A stretch of 64,000 nucleotides of DNA from Enterococcus_G camelliae (GCF_042685105.1 NZ_JBHUMO010000056.1:62001-126000), one strand, 5' to 3'. Shown: positions 35,475-45,442, counted from the first letter of the stretch. Numbers and translations: made by a program. The notes: generated from the sequence alone by a model not told the origin.

Positions 35475-36248
35475 ATGTCAGTGTTAGAGATTAAAGACTT
35501 ACACGTTTCAATCGAAGAAAAAGAAATCCTCAAAGGGGTGAATCTGACCTTAAACACAGGTGAAATTCATGCCATCATGGGACCAAATGGAACAGGAAAA
35601 TCGACGTTATCCGCGGCTATTATGGGAAACCCAAACTATGAAGTGACGCAAGGTGAAATTTTATTGGATGGGCAAAATATTTTAGAGTTAGAAGTGGATG
35701 AGCGTGCACGGTTAGGCTTATTCTTGGCTATGCAATACCCTAGTGAAATTCCAGGAATCACCAATGCCGAATTTATGCGGGCGGCTATCAATGCCAAACG
35801 TGGAGAAGAAGACAAAATTTCCGTTATGGATTTCTTGAAAAAATTAGATGAAAAAATGGAATTATTGAATATGCCAGAAGAAATGGCGGAACGTTATTTG
35901 AACGAAGGCTTTTCCGGTGGTGAAAAGAAACGAAATGAAATCCTGCAACTGTTAATGTTGGAACCAACATTTGCCATTTTGGATGAAATTGACTCTGGAC
36001 TAGATATTGATGCCCTAAAAGTAGTGTCCAAAGGGGTGAATGAAATGCGCGGTCAAAATTTTGGCGCATTAATTATTACCCACTACCAACGACTACTAAA
36101 CTATATCACGCCAGATGTTGTCCATATCATGATGGATGGTCGAGTGGTACTAACTGGTGATGCCGACTTAGCACGACGATTAGAAGCAGAAGGATATGCT
36201 GGCATCAGCCATGAATTAGGTATCGAATACAAAGAAGAAGAAGCATAG
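35475..36248 (+). CDS. sufC: Fe-S cluster assembly ATPase SufC
   Basis: 257-residue ABC-type ATPase that drives the SufBCD scaffold. Walker A GPNGTGKS is at about residue 35, signature FSGGEKKR, Walker B FAILDEIDSGLD and switch His in IITHYQRLL, the SufC-specific form. The ATG at 35475 has GGAGGG upstream. It is first of the five-gene sufCDSUB operon, the Firmicute order, and 16 bp precede sufD. Confidence 0.96.
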   Translation: MSVLEIKDLHVSIEEKEILKGVNLTLNTGEIHAIMGPNGTGKSTLSAAIMGNPNYEVTQGEILLDGQNILELEVDERARLGLFLAMQYPSEIPGITNAEFMRAAINAKRGEEDKISVMDFLKKLDEKMELLNMPEEMAERYLNEGFSGGEKKRNEILQLLMLEPTFAILDEIDSGLDIDALKVVSKGVNEMRGQNFGALIITHYQRLLNYITPDVVHIMMDGRVVLTGDADLARRLEAEGYAGISHELGIEYKEEEA

Positions 36249-36264
36249 AAGGAGGGGCAAGCGG

Positions 36265-37551
36265 ATGAAAAATGAGTTAGTTGAGTATCTTGACGCTGTC
36301 AATGTTTTTTCAGCTACAAAAGAAGAGCCTTCTTGGATGGCAACATTGCGGCAACAAGCACTTACAGAAGTGGATACATTGCCTTTGCCTCGTATCGAAC
36401 GCGTCCGATTTGATCGTTGGCCATTGTTCCATATTACCGAAGCCGGATTATCTGGCGAAGTGGTAGTGGATGGAAGCGTGCCGGCATTTGATAAAATGAA
36501 AAGCAACCCCACGATTGTTCAACAAGATGATTTGACGTTATTTGAACAACTTCCTCAACAATTGATTGATCAAGGCGTCATTTTAACGGACCTGTTTTCA
36601 GCAATGAACGAGTATCCAGAATTAGTTGAGTCCTACTACATGACCAAAGCTGTACCAGTGAATGAAGACAAAATGACTGCTGCTCATGCGGCCTTTATGA
36701 ACAGTGGCATTTTTCTTTACGTTCCCAAAAATGTAGTAATCGAAGAACCTATTGAGGCATTATTCTATCAAAATAGTGCATCAGACGCACATTTCTTTAA
36801 ACACGTGCTGATCGTGGCTGAAGAACATAGTGAATTTAGTTACCTTGAACGGTTTCGTACCATTGGTGAAGGATCTGAGAAGGTATCAGCCAATATTGTG
36901 GTTGAGGTGATTGCCAAAAATGGTGCAAAAGTGAAATTTTCAGCGATTGATCAGCTAGGGGAACATCTTTCTACGTATATGAACCGTCGCGGGTATATTA
37001 TGCGTGATGCCTCCGTTGATTGGGCATTAGGTGTGCTCAATGATGGCAATGTGATCGCCGACTTTGACTCTGATTTGGTGGGTGAAGGATCTCATGCAGA
37101 ATTAAAGGCGGTGGCCATTAGCGCCGGTCGCCAAACACAAGCAATCGATACACGTGTCACCAATAAAGCACCTTATTCGATTGGTCATATTTTGCAACAT
37201 GGGGTGATTCGTGAACGTGGAACGCTTACGTTCAATGGTATTGGACATATCATTAAAGGAGCCAAGGGGGCAGATGCCCAACAAGAAAGCCGCGTTCTCA
37301 TGCTTTCAGACCAAGCTCGAGGCGATGCCAATCCAATTCTACTAATTGATGAAAATGAAGTCACAGCCGGACATGCTGCCAGTGTCGGTCGAGTGGATCC
37401 AGAAGAAATGTATTATTTGCTTAGCCGTGGATTACACAAGGAAGAAGCGGAACGTTTAGTGATTCGTGGGTTCCTTGGATCGGTATTAACGGCCATTCCA
37501 GTCAAAGAAGTGCAAAAGGAACTGATTGAAGTAATTGAAGGGAAGCTGTAA
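36265..37551 (+). CDS. sufD: Fe-S cluster assembly protein SufD
   Basis: 428 residues, a right-handed beta-helix scaffold subunit that pairs with SufB and binds SufC. The C-terminal core is conserved: LTFNGIGHIIKGAKGADAQQESRVLMLS, NEVTAGHAASVGRVDPEEMYYLLSRGL. An N-terminal helical domain of about 100 residues carries the FDRWPLF block. AAGGAGGG upstream; 2 bp separate it from sufS. Confidence 0.95.
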   Translation: MKNELVEYLDAVNVFSATKEEPSWMATLRQQALTEVDTLPLPRIERVRFDRWPLFHITEAGLSGEVVVDGSVPAFDKMKSNPTIVQQDDLTLFEQLPQQLIDQGVILTDLFSAMNEYPELVESYYMTKAVPVNEDKMTAAHAAFMNSGIFLYVPKNVVIEEPIEALFYQNSASDAHFFKHVLIVAEEHSEFSYLERFRTIGEGSEKVSANIVVEVIAKNGAKVKFSAIDQLGEHLSTYMNRRGYIMRDASVDWALGVLNDGNVIADFDSDLVGEGSHAELKAVAISAGRQTQAIDTRVTNKAPYSIGHILQHGVIRERGTLTFNGIGHIIKGAKGADAQQESRVLMLSDQARGDANPILLIDENEVTAGHAASVGRVDPEEMYYLLSRGLHKEEAERLVIRGFLGSVLTAIPVKEVQKELIEVIEGKL

Positions 37552-37553
37552 GA

Positions 37554-38789
37554 ATGATTGATGCACGTACCATTCGAAAAGATTTTCCCATATTGGATCA
37601 ACAAGTGAATGATGAGCCGTTAGTGTATTTAGATAATGCCGCTACCACTCAGAAACCACAAGCGGTCTTAGATGCGTTGAATGATTACTATCACAAAGAC
37701 AATGCTAACGTTCATCGTGGCGTGCATACCTTGGCTGAACGCGCAACGCATACTTACGAAGCAGCACGAGAAAAGGTTCGTGCCTTTATCCATGCCAACA
37801 AAACAGCCGAAGTTTTGTTCACACGTGGGACAACCACAAGTTTAAACTGGGTGGCTCGAAGCTATGGGGATGCGTTTGTCAAGGAAGGCGATGAAATTGT
37901 GATTTCCTATATGGAACACCATTCCAACATTGTTCCTTGGCAACAATTAGCAATTCGAAAAAAAGCAACGTTGAAATATATCTCCTTAACCGCTGAAGGA
38001 ACGTTAGATCTGGAAGATGCGCGTAGACAGATAACCGATAAAACCGCGATTGTCTCTCTTGCTCACGCGTCCAATGTATTGGGAGTTTTAAATCCGATTA
38101 AAGAACTTGCTTCCTTGGCACATCAACATGGCGCCATCATGGTTGTCGATGGCGCGCAGGCAACTCCGCATATGGCGATTGATGTCCAGGATTTGGATTG
38201 TGATTTTTATGCTTTTAGTGGGCATAAAATGTGTGCACCAACCGGAATAGGAGTATTATATGGCAAACGACCTTTATTAGAACAAATGGAGCCCATTGAA
38301 TTTGGTGGCGAAATGATTGATTTTGTCTATTTACAAGAAAGCACATGGTCTGAACTGCCTTGGAAATTCGAAGCAGGAACGCCCAATATCGCTGGGGCAA
38401 TCGGTCTTGGCGCGGCGATTGACTACTTGTCTGAATTAGGCATGAATCACATTCATCACTATGAAGCCCAACTAGTCCAATATGTACTACCTAAACTACA
38501 AGCAATTGAAGGCTTGACCATTTATGGACCATCTGATCCCTTGCAACGGACAGGAGTGATTGCGTTTAATTTAGAAGGAATCCATCCGCACGACGTCGCA
38601 ACTGCTTTAGACATGGAGGGCATTGCGGTTCGAGCAGGTCACCATTGTGCACAGCCATTACTTAGTTACTTAACGGTTCCTGCAACCGCACGGGCAAGTT
38701 TTTATTTTTACAATACTGAAGCCGACTGTGATCGGCTCGTGGAAGCCATCAAGGCAACAAAGGAGTTTTTCCAACATGGCACTATCTAA
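37554..38789 (+). CDS. sufS: Cysteine desulfurase SufS
   Basis: 411-residue PLP enzyme that takes sulfur from cysteine. The PLP Lys is in FSGHKMCAPTG (about 225). The persulfide Cys is in the C-terminal loop RAGHHCAQPLL (about 362), the class II arrangement. DNAATTQKP and NVHRGVHTLAERAT are typical. SufU, encoded next with a 14-bp overlap, is its zinc-dependent sulfur acceptor. Confidence 0.96.
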   Translation: MIDARTIRKDFPILDQQVNDEPLVYLDNAATTQKPQAVLDALNDYYHKDNANVHRGVHTLAERATHTYEAAREKVRAFIHANKTAEVLFTRGTTTSLNWVARSYGDAFVKEGDEIVISYMEHHSNIVPWQQLAIRKKATLKYISLTAEGTLDLEDARRQITDKTAIVSLAHASNVLGVLNPIKELASLAHQHGAIMVVDGAQATPHMAIDVQDLDCDFYAFSGHKMCAPTGIGVLYGKRPLLEQMEPIEFGGEMIDFVYLQESTWSELPWKFEAGTPNIAGAIGLGAAIDYLSELGMNHIHHYEAQLVQYVLPKLQAIEGLTIYGPSDPLQRTGVIAFNLEGIHPHDVATALDMEGIAVRAGHHCAQPLLSYLTVPATARASFYFYNTEADCDRLVEAIKATKEFFQHGTI

Positions 38790-39255
38790 ACTAGATAATT
38801 TGTATCGCCAAGTCATTTTAGACCATTCAAGTCATCCCCATCATCATGGGACATTAAAAGATTCTAATCAACACATTGAGATGAACAATCCCACTTGTGG
38901 GGATGTCATCCATCTTGAATTGAAAGTGGTCGATCACGTCATTGAAGCGATTGCTTTTTCAGGAAGTGGTTGTTCAATTAGTACTGCCAGTGCGTCGATG
39001 ATGACCGATGCCATTATCGGTAAAACGACTGACGAAGCAGAAGCATTGATTGAACTGTTTTCTCAAATGGTCCAAGGTGAAAATCCGGATCATACGCAAT
39101 CATTGGGCGATGCGGCGATGCTCAGTGGTGTTGCGAAATTTCCCGCCCGAATCAAGTGTGCAACACTCGGTTGGAAAGCATTAGGAAAAGCCCTCGCTAA
39201 TCCAGAATCGGGAATTGGTGAAAGTGGCTACATTCATAATATAGAAGAGGAGTGA
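38776..39255 (+). CDS. sufU: Zinc-dependent sulfurtransferase SufU
   Basis: 159 residues. Three zinc-binding/acceptor Cys are visible: NPTCGD (about 41, with Asp), GSGCSIS (about 66) and RIKCATLGW (about 128), plus the SufU-specific insertion that separates it from IscU. It accepts persulfide from SufS. The ATG at 38776 (MALSKLDNLYRQV) is the family start inside the sufS end; the frame is open upstream to 38728 without a ribosome site. Confidence 0.95.
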   Translation: MALSKLDNLYRQVILDHSSHPHHHGTLKDSNQHIEMNNPTCGDVIHLELKVVDHVIEAIAFSGSGCSISTASASMMTDAIIGKTTDEAEALIELFSQMVQGENPDHTQSLGDAAMLSGVAKFPARIKCATLGWKALGKALANPESGIGESGYIHNIEEE

Positions 39256-39260
39256 GAAAC

Positions 39261-40652
39261 ATGGCAGTACCTGAATTAGAAGAATACAAATATGGTTTTC
39301 ACGACGACGTACAACCTATTTTTAGTACTGGTAAAGGGTTGACGGAGGAAATTGTCCGCGAAATCTCGCAAGTCAAGGGTGAGCCAGAATGGATGCTCGA
39401 TTTTCGTTTAAAATCGTTGGACGTTTTCAATAAAATGCCAATGCAAAAATGGGGTCCAGATTTATCAGACATTGATTTCGATGCAATTAAATATTACCAA
39501 AAACCAAGTGATAAACCTGCTCGTGATTGGGATGATGTTCCTGAAAAAATCAAGGATACCTTTGAGAAAATCGGGATACCAGAAGCAGAACGTGCGTATT
39601 TAGCAGGCGCCTCTGCGCAATATGAATCCGAAGTGGTTTACCACAACATGAAAGAAGAATTTGAGAAATTAGGAATTGTCTTTACGGACACAGACTCGGC
39701 CTTAAAAGAGTATCCAGAATTATTCAAGCAATACTTCTCAAAATTAGTCCCACCAACTGACAACAAATTGGCTGCACTGAACTCAGCTGTCTGGTCAGGT
39801 GGAACCTTCATTTATGTACCAAAAGGGGTTCGGGTAGATGTCCCATTACAAACATATTTCCGTATTAATGCGGAAAACACTGGTCAATTTGAACGGACAC
39901 TAATCATTGTTGATGAAGGTGCTAGCGTGCATTACGTCGAAGGATGTACAGCACCAACCTATTCAAGCAATAGTCTACATGCAGCCATTGTTGAAATTTT
40001 CACCTTAAAAGATGCTTACTGCCGTTACACCACCATCCAAAACTGGTCAGATAACGTATACAACCTTGTAACCAAGCGTGCCCGAGCAGAGCAAGGCGCA
40101 ACCGTTGAATGGATTGACGGAAACTTAGGTGCAAAAACAACCATGAAATACCCAAGTGTCTACCTAGAAGGTGAAGGTGCACGTGGTACAATGCTTTCAA
40201 TTGCTTTTGCCGGTGCCAACCAAATTCAAGATACTGGTGCAAAAATGATTCATAATGCACCCAATACTTCCAGCTCTATCGTCTCAAAATCAATTTCTAA
40301 AGACGGTGGCGAAGTAAATTACCGCGGACAAGTTGCCTTTAATAAGAAAAGTGCAGGCTCAATGTCCCATATTGAATGTGATACGATCATAATGGATGAA
40401 TTATCCAAATCTGATACCATCCCATTCAATGAAATTCACAATAGCCAAGTGTCACTTGAACACGAAGCAAAAGTATCGAAAATCTCTGAAGAACAATTGT
40501 ATTACCTGATGAGCCGTGGACTCAGTGAATCTGAAGCAACTGAAATGATTGTCATGGGATTCGTTGAACCATTTACCAAAGAATTACCAATGGAATACGC
40601 AGTTGAACTGAATCGTTTGATCAGTTATGAAATGGAAGGTAGCGTGGGCTAG
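39261..40652 (+). CDS. sufB: Fe-S cluster assembly protein SufB
   Basis: 463-residue main scaffold of the SufBCD complex, beta-helical. Conserved segments include WMLDFRLKSL, SGGTFIYVPKGVRVDVPLQTYFRIN, YVEGCTAP and the C-terminal IHNSQVSLEHEAKVSKISEEQLYYLMSRGL. The ATG at 39261 follows GAGGAG by 8 nt; a GTG at 39252 lies closer than a ribosome site allows. It ends the operon and is followed by a terminator and an integrase remnant. Confidence 0.96.
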   Translation: MAVPELEEYKYGFHDDVQPIFSTGKGLTEEIVREISQVKGEPEWMLDFRLKSLDVFNKMPMQKWGPDLSDIDFDAIKYYQKPSDKPARDWDDVPEKIKDTFEKIGIPEAERAYLAGASAQYESEVVYHNMKEEFEKLGIVFTDTDSALKEYPELFKQYFSKLVPPTDNKLAALNSAVWSGGTFIYVPKGVRVDVPLQTYFRINAENTGQFERTLIIVDEGASVHYVEGCTAPTYSSNSLHAAIVEIFTLKDAYCRYTTIQNWSDNVYNLVTKRARAEQGATVEWIDGNLGAKTTMKYPSVYLEGEGARGTMLSIAFAGANQIQDTGAKMIHNAPNTSSSIVSKSISKDGGEVNYRGQVAFNKKSAGSMSHIECDTIIMDELSKSDTIPFNEIHNSQVSLEHEAKVSKISEEQLYYLMSRGLSESEATEMIVMGFVEPFTKELPMEYAVELNRLISYEMEGSVG

Positions 40653-40661
40653 TTTCTATAT

Positions 40662-40702
40662 AAAAGCTCTAAACGTTGTTAAATCAGCGCTTAGAGCTTT
40701 TT
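40662..40702 (+). terminator. suf operon terminator
   Basis: AAAGCTCTAA pairs with CGCTTAGAGCTTT, followed by T. Confidence 0.85.
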
Positions 40703-40748
40703 CGTTTTGTCAAAAATTATTTTGGATACGCTTTTGGGTACGTTTGAG

Positions 40749-41049
40749 TTACATTCCCATGAATTTAGCAAATCGATCCCCAGTTTCTTTGATAGATTGT
40801 GGTGTGACGTGAGCATAGATATTCATAGTTGTTTTTATATCTTTATGCCCTAAACATTCTTGAACTTCTTTGATAGAAGCACCACTTTCAAATAGCAAAC
40901 TACAATGAGTATGCCTAAATCCATGAGGGGTAATTTGTAAATCCATTGGCGATTTTTTGTAAATCCAATTTAACCAGTCATTTACAGCCTGAGGGTAATA
41001 CAAATTATTATCTTTGGTTGTGAAAACAAATTGTTCAGGTGAATTAGTA
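40749..41049 (-). pseudogene. Tyrosine integrase C-terminal remnant (island left edge)
   Basis: Encodes the last about 100 residues of a Tn916/phage-type integrase. Catalytic Arg and His are in HGFRHTH, the second His in LGHKDIKTT and the Tyr nucleophile in IYAHV; the C-terminal GDRFAKFMGM is intact. The reading frame begins abruptly after a stop near 41050, so the N-terminal two thirds are gone. It marks the left edge of the accessory region directly behind sufB. It is a different integrase from the remnant at 25146. Confidence 0.85.
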
Positions 41050-41095
41050 GTTCACATCACGTATACTAGATAAAAACAAGTGGGAGGAAATGACG

Positions 41096-42502
41096 ATGAC
41101 TTCAGTAATGTGGTTTCGTAAAGATTTACGACTTTCAGATAATAAAGCACTAGCAAAAGCTTGTGAGGAATCAGAGGAATTGATTTTATTTTTTCAATTA
41201 AATCCAGAACAATTTATCGAAGGCAGTCCTAACCATCAGGCCTTTTTTTCAAGTGTAGCGTATCTAAAAAAACAAATCGATCAACATCGCCACTTGCATG
41301 TTCATTTTGGAAATCCTAAAGATTCATTTAAAGAACTATTGAAGGCTGTGCCAGAAATTACAGATATTTATTTTAATACTGATGAAACGGGATATGGTGC
41401 TACTCGTGATCAAGAAATGCGTACTTTTTTTAAAGAACAAAAGATCCAAGTCCACGAATTTATGGATGGGTATCTGCATGGAGCAAGAGAAATTACACGA
41501 AATGGTAACTATTACAAAGTCTATACACCGTACTATAAAAAATGGATCGAGCAAGTGAAGGAAAGTCCAATCGAAGTGAATTTAAGCAAAACGACAGTAA
41601 AAAGTCAGCTGATTTTTGAAAAAGAAGAAGCGCGATTCAAGACGTTTTGTGAGCAATTACCTGTGCTTGACGATCAGCCTTTAGGTGAAGCCTATGCAAT
41701 AGAACGACTGAAGAAATTTGTCAAAGAAGATCTTAAAGTATATGATCAAAAGCGCGATATTCCTGAAGCAGATCAAACCAGTCGCTTGTCTCGTCACTTG
41801 CGTACCGGTGAAATTTCGATTCGTACAGTTTGGCAAGCAGTTCAAAAGGCACCGAATTCGACCGGTAAAACGACATTCGAAAAAGAATTGTGCTGGCGTG
41901 ATTTTTACCACATGATCTACGTAGCTTTTCCAAAACAAAAAGAAGAAAGTATCCAAGAAAATTATCGATATGTCGAATGGGAAAATAAACGAGCTGACTT
42001 TAAAAAATGGCAAGCTGGTCAAACGGGGTTTCCAATCGTGGATGCGGCGATGCGTCAGTTGAATGAAACCGGCTGGATGCACAATCGTTTGCGGATGATC
42101 ACAGCTTCTTTTTTAACTAAGGATCTTTTAATCGATTGGCGCTGGGGTGAAAAGTATTTTCAGCAGATGCTAGTTGACTATGATCCGGCAAGCAATATTG
42201 GCGGCTGGCAATGGGCGGCTTCGACAGGTACCGATGCAGTTCCTTATTTTCGAATTTTCAATCCGACTACGCAATCCGAAAAATTTGATCCAAAAGGAGA
42301 CTTTATTCGAACGTTTGTACCAGAGTTAAAAGCAATACCAAATAAATTTATCCATCAACCTGAAAAAATGACCGAAGCACAACAAAAAGAATATGGGATT
42401 CAGTTAGGTGAAACGTATCCGTTGCCGATAGTGGACCATAAAGAACAACGTAAAAGAGCACTTGCAAAGTATGAATTTAGTAAAGAAAGAGCACAAGAAT
42501 AG
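41096..42502 (+). CDS. phrB: Deoxyribodipyrimidine photolyase
   Basis: 468 residues. The N-terminal alpha/beta antenna domain starts MTSVMWFRKDLRLSDN. The FAD-binding C-terminal half has WRDFYH, the TGFPIVDAAMRQLNETGWMHNRLRM block and WRWGEKYF...NIGGWQWAASTGTDAVPYFRIFNP. It repairs UV cyclobutane dimers using blue light. The ATG at 41096 has GGGAGG at 9 nt, better than the ATG at 41090. A -10-like TATACT lies at 41062-41067. With carotenoid genes nearby it suggests a photoprotection island. Confidence 0.93.
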   Translation: MTSVMWFRKDLRLSDNKALAKACEESEELILFFQLNPEQFIEGSPNHQAFFSSVAYLKKQIDQHRHLHVHFGNPKDSFKELLKAVPEITDIYFNTDETGYGATRDQEMRTFFKEQKIQVHEFMDGYLHGAREITRNGNYYKVYTPYYKKWIEQVKESPIEVNLSKTTVKSQLIFEKEEARFKTFCEQLPVLDDQPLGEAYAIERLKKFVKEDLKVYDQKRDIPEADQTSRLSRHLRTGEISIRTVWQAVQKAPNSTGKTTFEKELCWRDFYHMIYVAFPKQKEESIQENYRYVEWENKRADFKKWQAGQTGFPIVDAAMRQLNETGWMHNRLRMITASFLTKDLLIDWRWGEKYFQQMLVDYDPASNIGGWQWAASTGTDAVPYFRIFNPTTQSEKFDPKGDFIRTFVPELKAIPNKFIHQPEKMTEAQQKEYGIQLGETYPLPIVDHKEQRKRALAKYEFSKERAQE

Positions 42503-42510
42503 TATTGCGA

Positions 42511-42545
42511 AAGGACTTACAGTACTGTAAGTCTTTTCTTTTTGT
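42511..42545 (+). terminator. Terminator after photolyase
   Basis: A 20-bp perfect palindrome at 42514-42533 (GACTTACAGT/ACTGTAAGTC), then T-rich. Confidence 0.85.
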
Positions 42546-42552
42546 TCACTTC

Positions 42553-42610
42553 TTGACTTCAAAAAATAGTTCGATTAGAATAATAAATAAGAAGTGACGA
42601 AATGTCACTT
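42553..42610 (+). promoter_or_regulatory. tetR-hrt promoter with perfect operator
   Basis: TTGACT (42553-42558) and TAGAAT (42576-42581) 17 bp apart, followed by the inverted repeat AAGTGAC-gaaat-GTCACTT at 42592-42610, over the likely transcript start. This is a classic autorepressed TetR arrangement. Confidence 0.75.
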
Positions 42611-42627
42611 TTGAGGGAGCGAGTAAA

Positions 42628-43224
42628 ATGCCAACACAAACTTTTTATAATTTAGCCGATGAAAAACGTATGTTGATTGAAGGAAGCTTAATCGATTTGT
42701 TCAATGAATTCCATATTAGTCAAGTCAAAGTAGCGCAAGTCGTAGAAACGACTGGAATCTCACGAGCAGCGTTTTATAAATACTTTGTCAATCTAGAAGA
42801 TGCTCATCGGTATATTGTCCAAAAATTTGCCAATCAGATCCATCATGATATTTTAGATGCAGTCATGGCGACACCAGAAGACATATTCTTTGGTTTGAAA
42901 GAATATTTGATAACAAGTCTGACGCTCGATCGTTTGAGCCAAGAATTCAAAGGATTACACTTATTGCTTAAAGGAGAGACGACGACTTTATATAAGCGCA
43001 CAACAGTCGACGAGAGTAAACAATTCATCGGTCAGTGGATGCGTTTATTAAAACAAAACCAATTTAACATCGAGACGAAAGAAGAAGCACATGCGTTTTT
43101 ATTCTTTTTAATGGATCTGGTGACAGATTCCATCACTTCAGCGCTCGTCAATGAATGGACTGAAGATGAACTAGTAGCTGATTTTGATTTTCGAACACAA
43201 TGGTTAATTAAAGGCTTAAGATAA
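42628..43224 (+). CDS. TetR-family transcriptional regulator (island regulator 1)
   Basis: 198 residues. The N-terminal helix-turn-helix is visible in VAQVVETTGISRAAFYKYFVN (about 36-56), and the ligand-binding domain follows. The gene lies between a perfect operator and an HrtBA-like transporter. By analogy with HrtR/FhtR, TetR-type haem sensors that control hrtBA, it may sense haem or another hydrophobic ligand, but this is inference. It is followed after 17 bp by the broken permease gene. Confidence 0.8.
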   Translation: MPTQTFYNLADEKRMLIEGSLIDLFNEFHISQVKVAQVVETTGISRAAFYKYFVNLEDAHRYIVQKFANQIHHDILDAVMATPEDIFFGLKEYLITSLTLDRLSQEFKGLHLLLKGETTTLYKRTTVDESKQFIGQWMRLLKQNQFNIETKEEAHAFLFFLMDLVTDSITSALVNEWTEDELVADFDFRTQWLIKGLR

Positions 43225-43241
43225 AATTGGAGGGATAAATG

Positions 43242-44307
43242 ATGTTTTTAGCTTTAAACGAAATTCGACATTCAAAACTACGATAGAGTTTAGTGATCGG
43301 TGTGATGTTTCTGATTGCTTACTTGGTCTTCTTTTTAACAGGCCTATCTTATGGGTTAGCGCAAGAATTTCAAATGTCGATTGATAAATGGCAAGCCGAT
43401 AATGTTATTTTAACAAGTATTTCAAATGATAATTTAAATATGTCGATGATTACGCAAAAAGAATTCGATGCTATTAAAGCAAGTGATAAAGCAGGCTTAG
43501 TTCAAAAACCAGGTATTTTGGTCAAAGGTAATGATCAAGATGATAAGGTAAACGTTACGTTTTTTGGAATCGACAAAGAGCAGTTTATTGCGCCAAATAT
43601 TATTGAAGGGAAAATGTTTAGCGAAAAGAATGAAACAGTGGCCGATGAAAGTGTGAAAAAACAATATAACATCAAACTGGGGGATATAGTCAGTGTAGCT
43701 GGGACAGATGAAAAAAGTAAAAATCGTTGGATTTACAGATAAAGCAAGTTACTCTGCCTCACCTGTTCTTTATGTATCGTATGCCACAACGACCGATTTA
43801 GGTGGTGCACCCACTAAAAATAACGAACAAATATATAATGCAGTTGTGACCAGAGGGACTGTCAAAGATCTACCAAAAGGTTTAGAAAAATTAACGATCG
43901 CAACATTTATTAATAAACTGCCAGGATACAACGCACAAGTATTAACATTTAGCTTTATGATTGGCTTTTTAGTCGTGATTGCTGCTGTCGTGATTGGGAT
44001 TTTCGTGTATGTACTTACGATGCAAAAAATCAATATCTTTGGTGTGATGAAAGCTCAAGGGATCTCAAGTGCCTATATCGCACGCTCCGTAATTGCCCAA
44101 ATGTTCTTTTTAGCTGTCGTAGGAGTCGTTGTCGGGTTGCTTGCAACACTAGGTTCTGCATTGTTATTGCCTCAAGCCGTACCATTCCAAGTGAATACGA
44201 TGTTCTTTGTAGGTATTAGTGTCTTGATGGTGGTCATTGCGATCTTAGGTGCCGTGTTCTCAGTACGCACGATCGTGAAAATCGACCCGTTGAAAGCCAT
44301 TGGATAA
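43242..44307 (+). pseudogene. HrtB-like ABC permease, copy 1, broken by nonsense and frameshift
   Basis: FtsX-like permease closely related to the intact copy at 48567. At codon 15 a TAG (43284-43286) replaces the Tyr codon that the intact copy has after SKLR. At about 43711-43716 an extra A in an A6 run shifts the frame. Correcting both gives 354 residues, against 355 in the intact copy. The C-terminal membrane domain (NKLPGYNAQVLTFSFMIGFLVVIAAVVIGIF) is well kept, so decay is recent. The adjacent ATPase gene is intact. Assembly error is unlikely to explain two independent lesions. Confidence 0.85.
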
Positions 44308-44319
44308 GGAGGAGATTAG

Positions 44320-45009
44320 ATGAAAGCTATTGAATTAAAAAATGTAACCAAATATTTTAAAGACGGCGACGAAACGATCGAAGCCTTGAAACCCACTAAT
44401 TTTTCGGTTGAAAAAGGCGAGTTTGTTGCAATCATCGGTCCTTCTGGTTCGGGAAAAAGTACCTTTTTAACGATCACTGGAGGCTTGCAATCACCTTCTG
44501 AAGGAGAAGTATTGATCAACGGACAACCATTTAGTGATAAAAAAGAAAAGGAACGTGCTAAATTACGATTTGATGAAATTGGTTTTATCTTACAAGCATC
44601 AAATCTCGTTCCATTTTTGACGGTCAAACAACAAATGAAGCTTGTGGATAAAGTGACACGGGCAAAATCTAAAATCGATGTTGAACAGTTATTCGAACAA
44701 TTAGGCGTAGCAAAATTAAAAAATAAATATCCAGAAGAATTATCTGGAGGAGAGCGTCAACGAATCGCGATTATCCGAGCGCTTTACAATGATCCAACGA
44801 TTATTTTAGCCGATGAACCAACTGCGAGTTTAGATACAGAGAAATCGTATGAAGTGGTTAAAATTTTAGCAAAAGAAACAAAAGAAAAAAATAAAGCAAC
44901 GATTATGGTTACACATGATATTCGTTTAGTTGATTTTTGTGATAAAGTATACGTGATGAAAGATGGCGTATTGACACAAAAAGATCATGTAAAAGCCGAG
45001 GAAGTTTAG
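44320..45009 (+). CDS. HrtA-like ABC ATP-binding protein, copy 1
   Basis: 229 residues of the LolD/MacB-type ATPase group. Walker A GPSGSGKS at about residue 41, Q-loop FILQASNLVPFL, signature LSGGERQR, Walker B IILADEPTASLDTE, His in MVTHDIRL. It partners FtsX-like permeases in haem or toxic-compound export; HrtA is the nearest family I recall. Its own permease is a pseudogene, but it might serve the second permease. AAGGAGG upstream. Confidence 0.85.
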   Translation: MKAIELKNVTKYFKDGDETIEALKPTNFSVEKGEFVAIIGPSGSGKSTFLTITGGLQSPSEGEVLINGQPFSDKKEKERAKLRFDEIGFILQASNLVPFLTVKQQMKLVDKVTRAKSKIDVEQLFEQLGVAKLKNKYPEELSGGERQRIAIIRALYNDPTIILADEPTASLDTEKSYEVVKILAKETKEKNKATIMVTHDIRLVDFCDKVYVMKDGVLTQKDHVKAEEV

Positions 45010-45018
45010 GGGGAAATG

Positions 45019-45426
45019 ATGAAAAAACTAGTCAGAGTAAGTATGTCGTATATGATCATTGGATTATTATTTGGGGTTTATTATAGAGAATTGACTAAAT
45101 GGTTTGATTTTAGTGGGAAAACACAACTAAGTACCCTACACACACATACGTTAGTCTTGGGGATGTTTTTCTTCTTGATTGTGTTATTATTAGAAAAAAA
45201 TTTCCATATTACAGCACATAAATGGTACAAGCGATTTTATATCACGTACAATATCGGTTTGGGAATTACCTTATTACTTATGTTGATCCACGGAACAATG
45301 ACCGTGATGGGGATTGAAAGTTCAGCAGCAATCTCAGGTATTGCCGGCCTAGGACATATTATCATGACGATCGGGTTAGGTTTTTTCTTTGCTATATTAT
45401 TTGGTTCAGTAGAAGAGCGTGCGTAG
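45019..45426 (+). CDS. DUF2871-like four-helix membrane protein
   Basis: 135 residues with four membrane helices and conserved His-containing motif LSTLHTHTLVLGM plus LIHGTMTVMGIES. These match the DUF2871 pattern and suggest metal or haem contact, though no function is known. Start ATG at 45019 or 45016; AGGGGG fits 45019 better. A terminator overlaps its end. Confidence 0.7.
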   Translation: MKKLVRVSMSYMIIGLLFGVYYRELTKWFDFSGKTQLSTLHTHTLVLGMFFFLIVLLLEKNFHITAHKWYKRFYITYNIGLGITLLLMLIHGTMTVMGIESSAAISGIAGLGHIIMTIGLGFFFAILFGSVEERA

Positions 45427-45442
45427 AGCATGTTCTTTTTTT
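45413..45442 (+). terminator. Terminator overlapping the DUF2871 stop codon
   Basis: AGAGC-TGC...GCA-GTTCT stem with T7. Confidence 0.7.
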
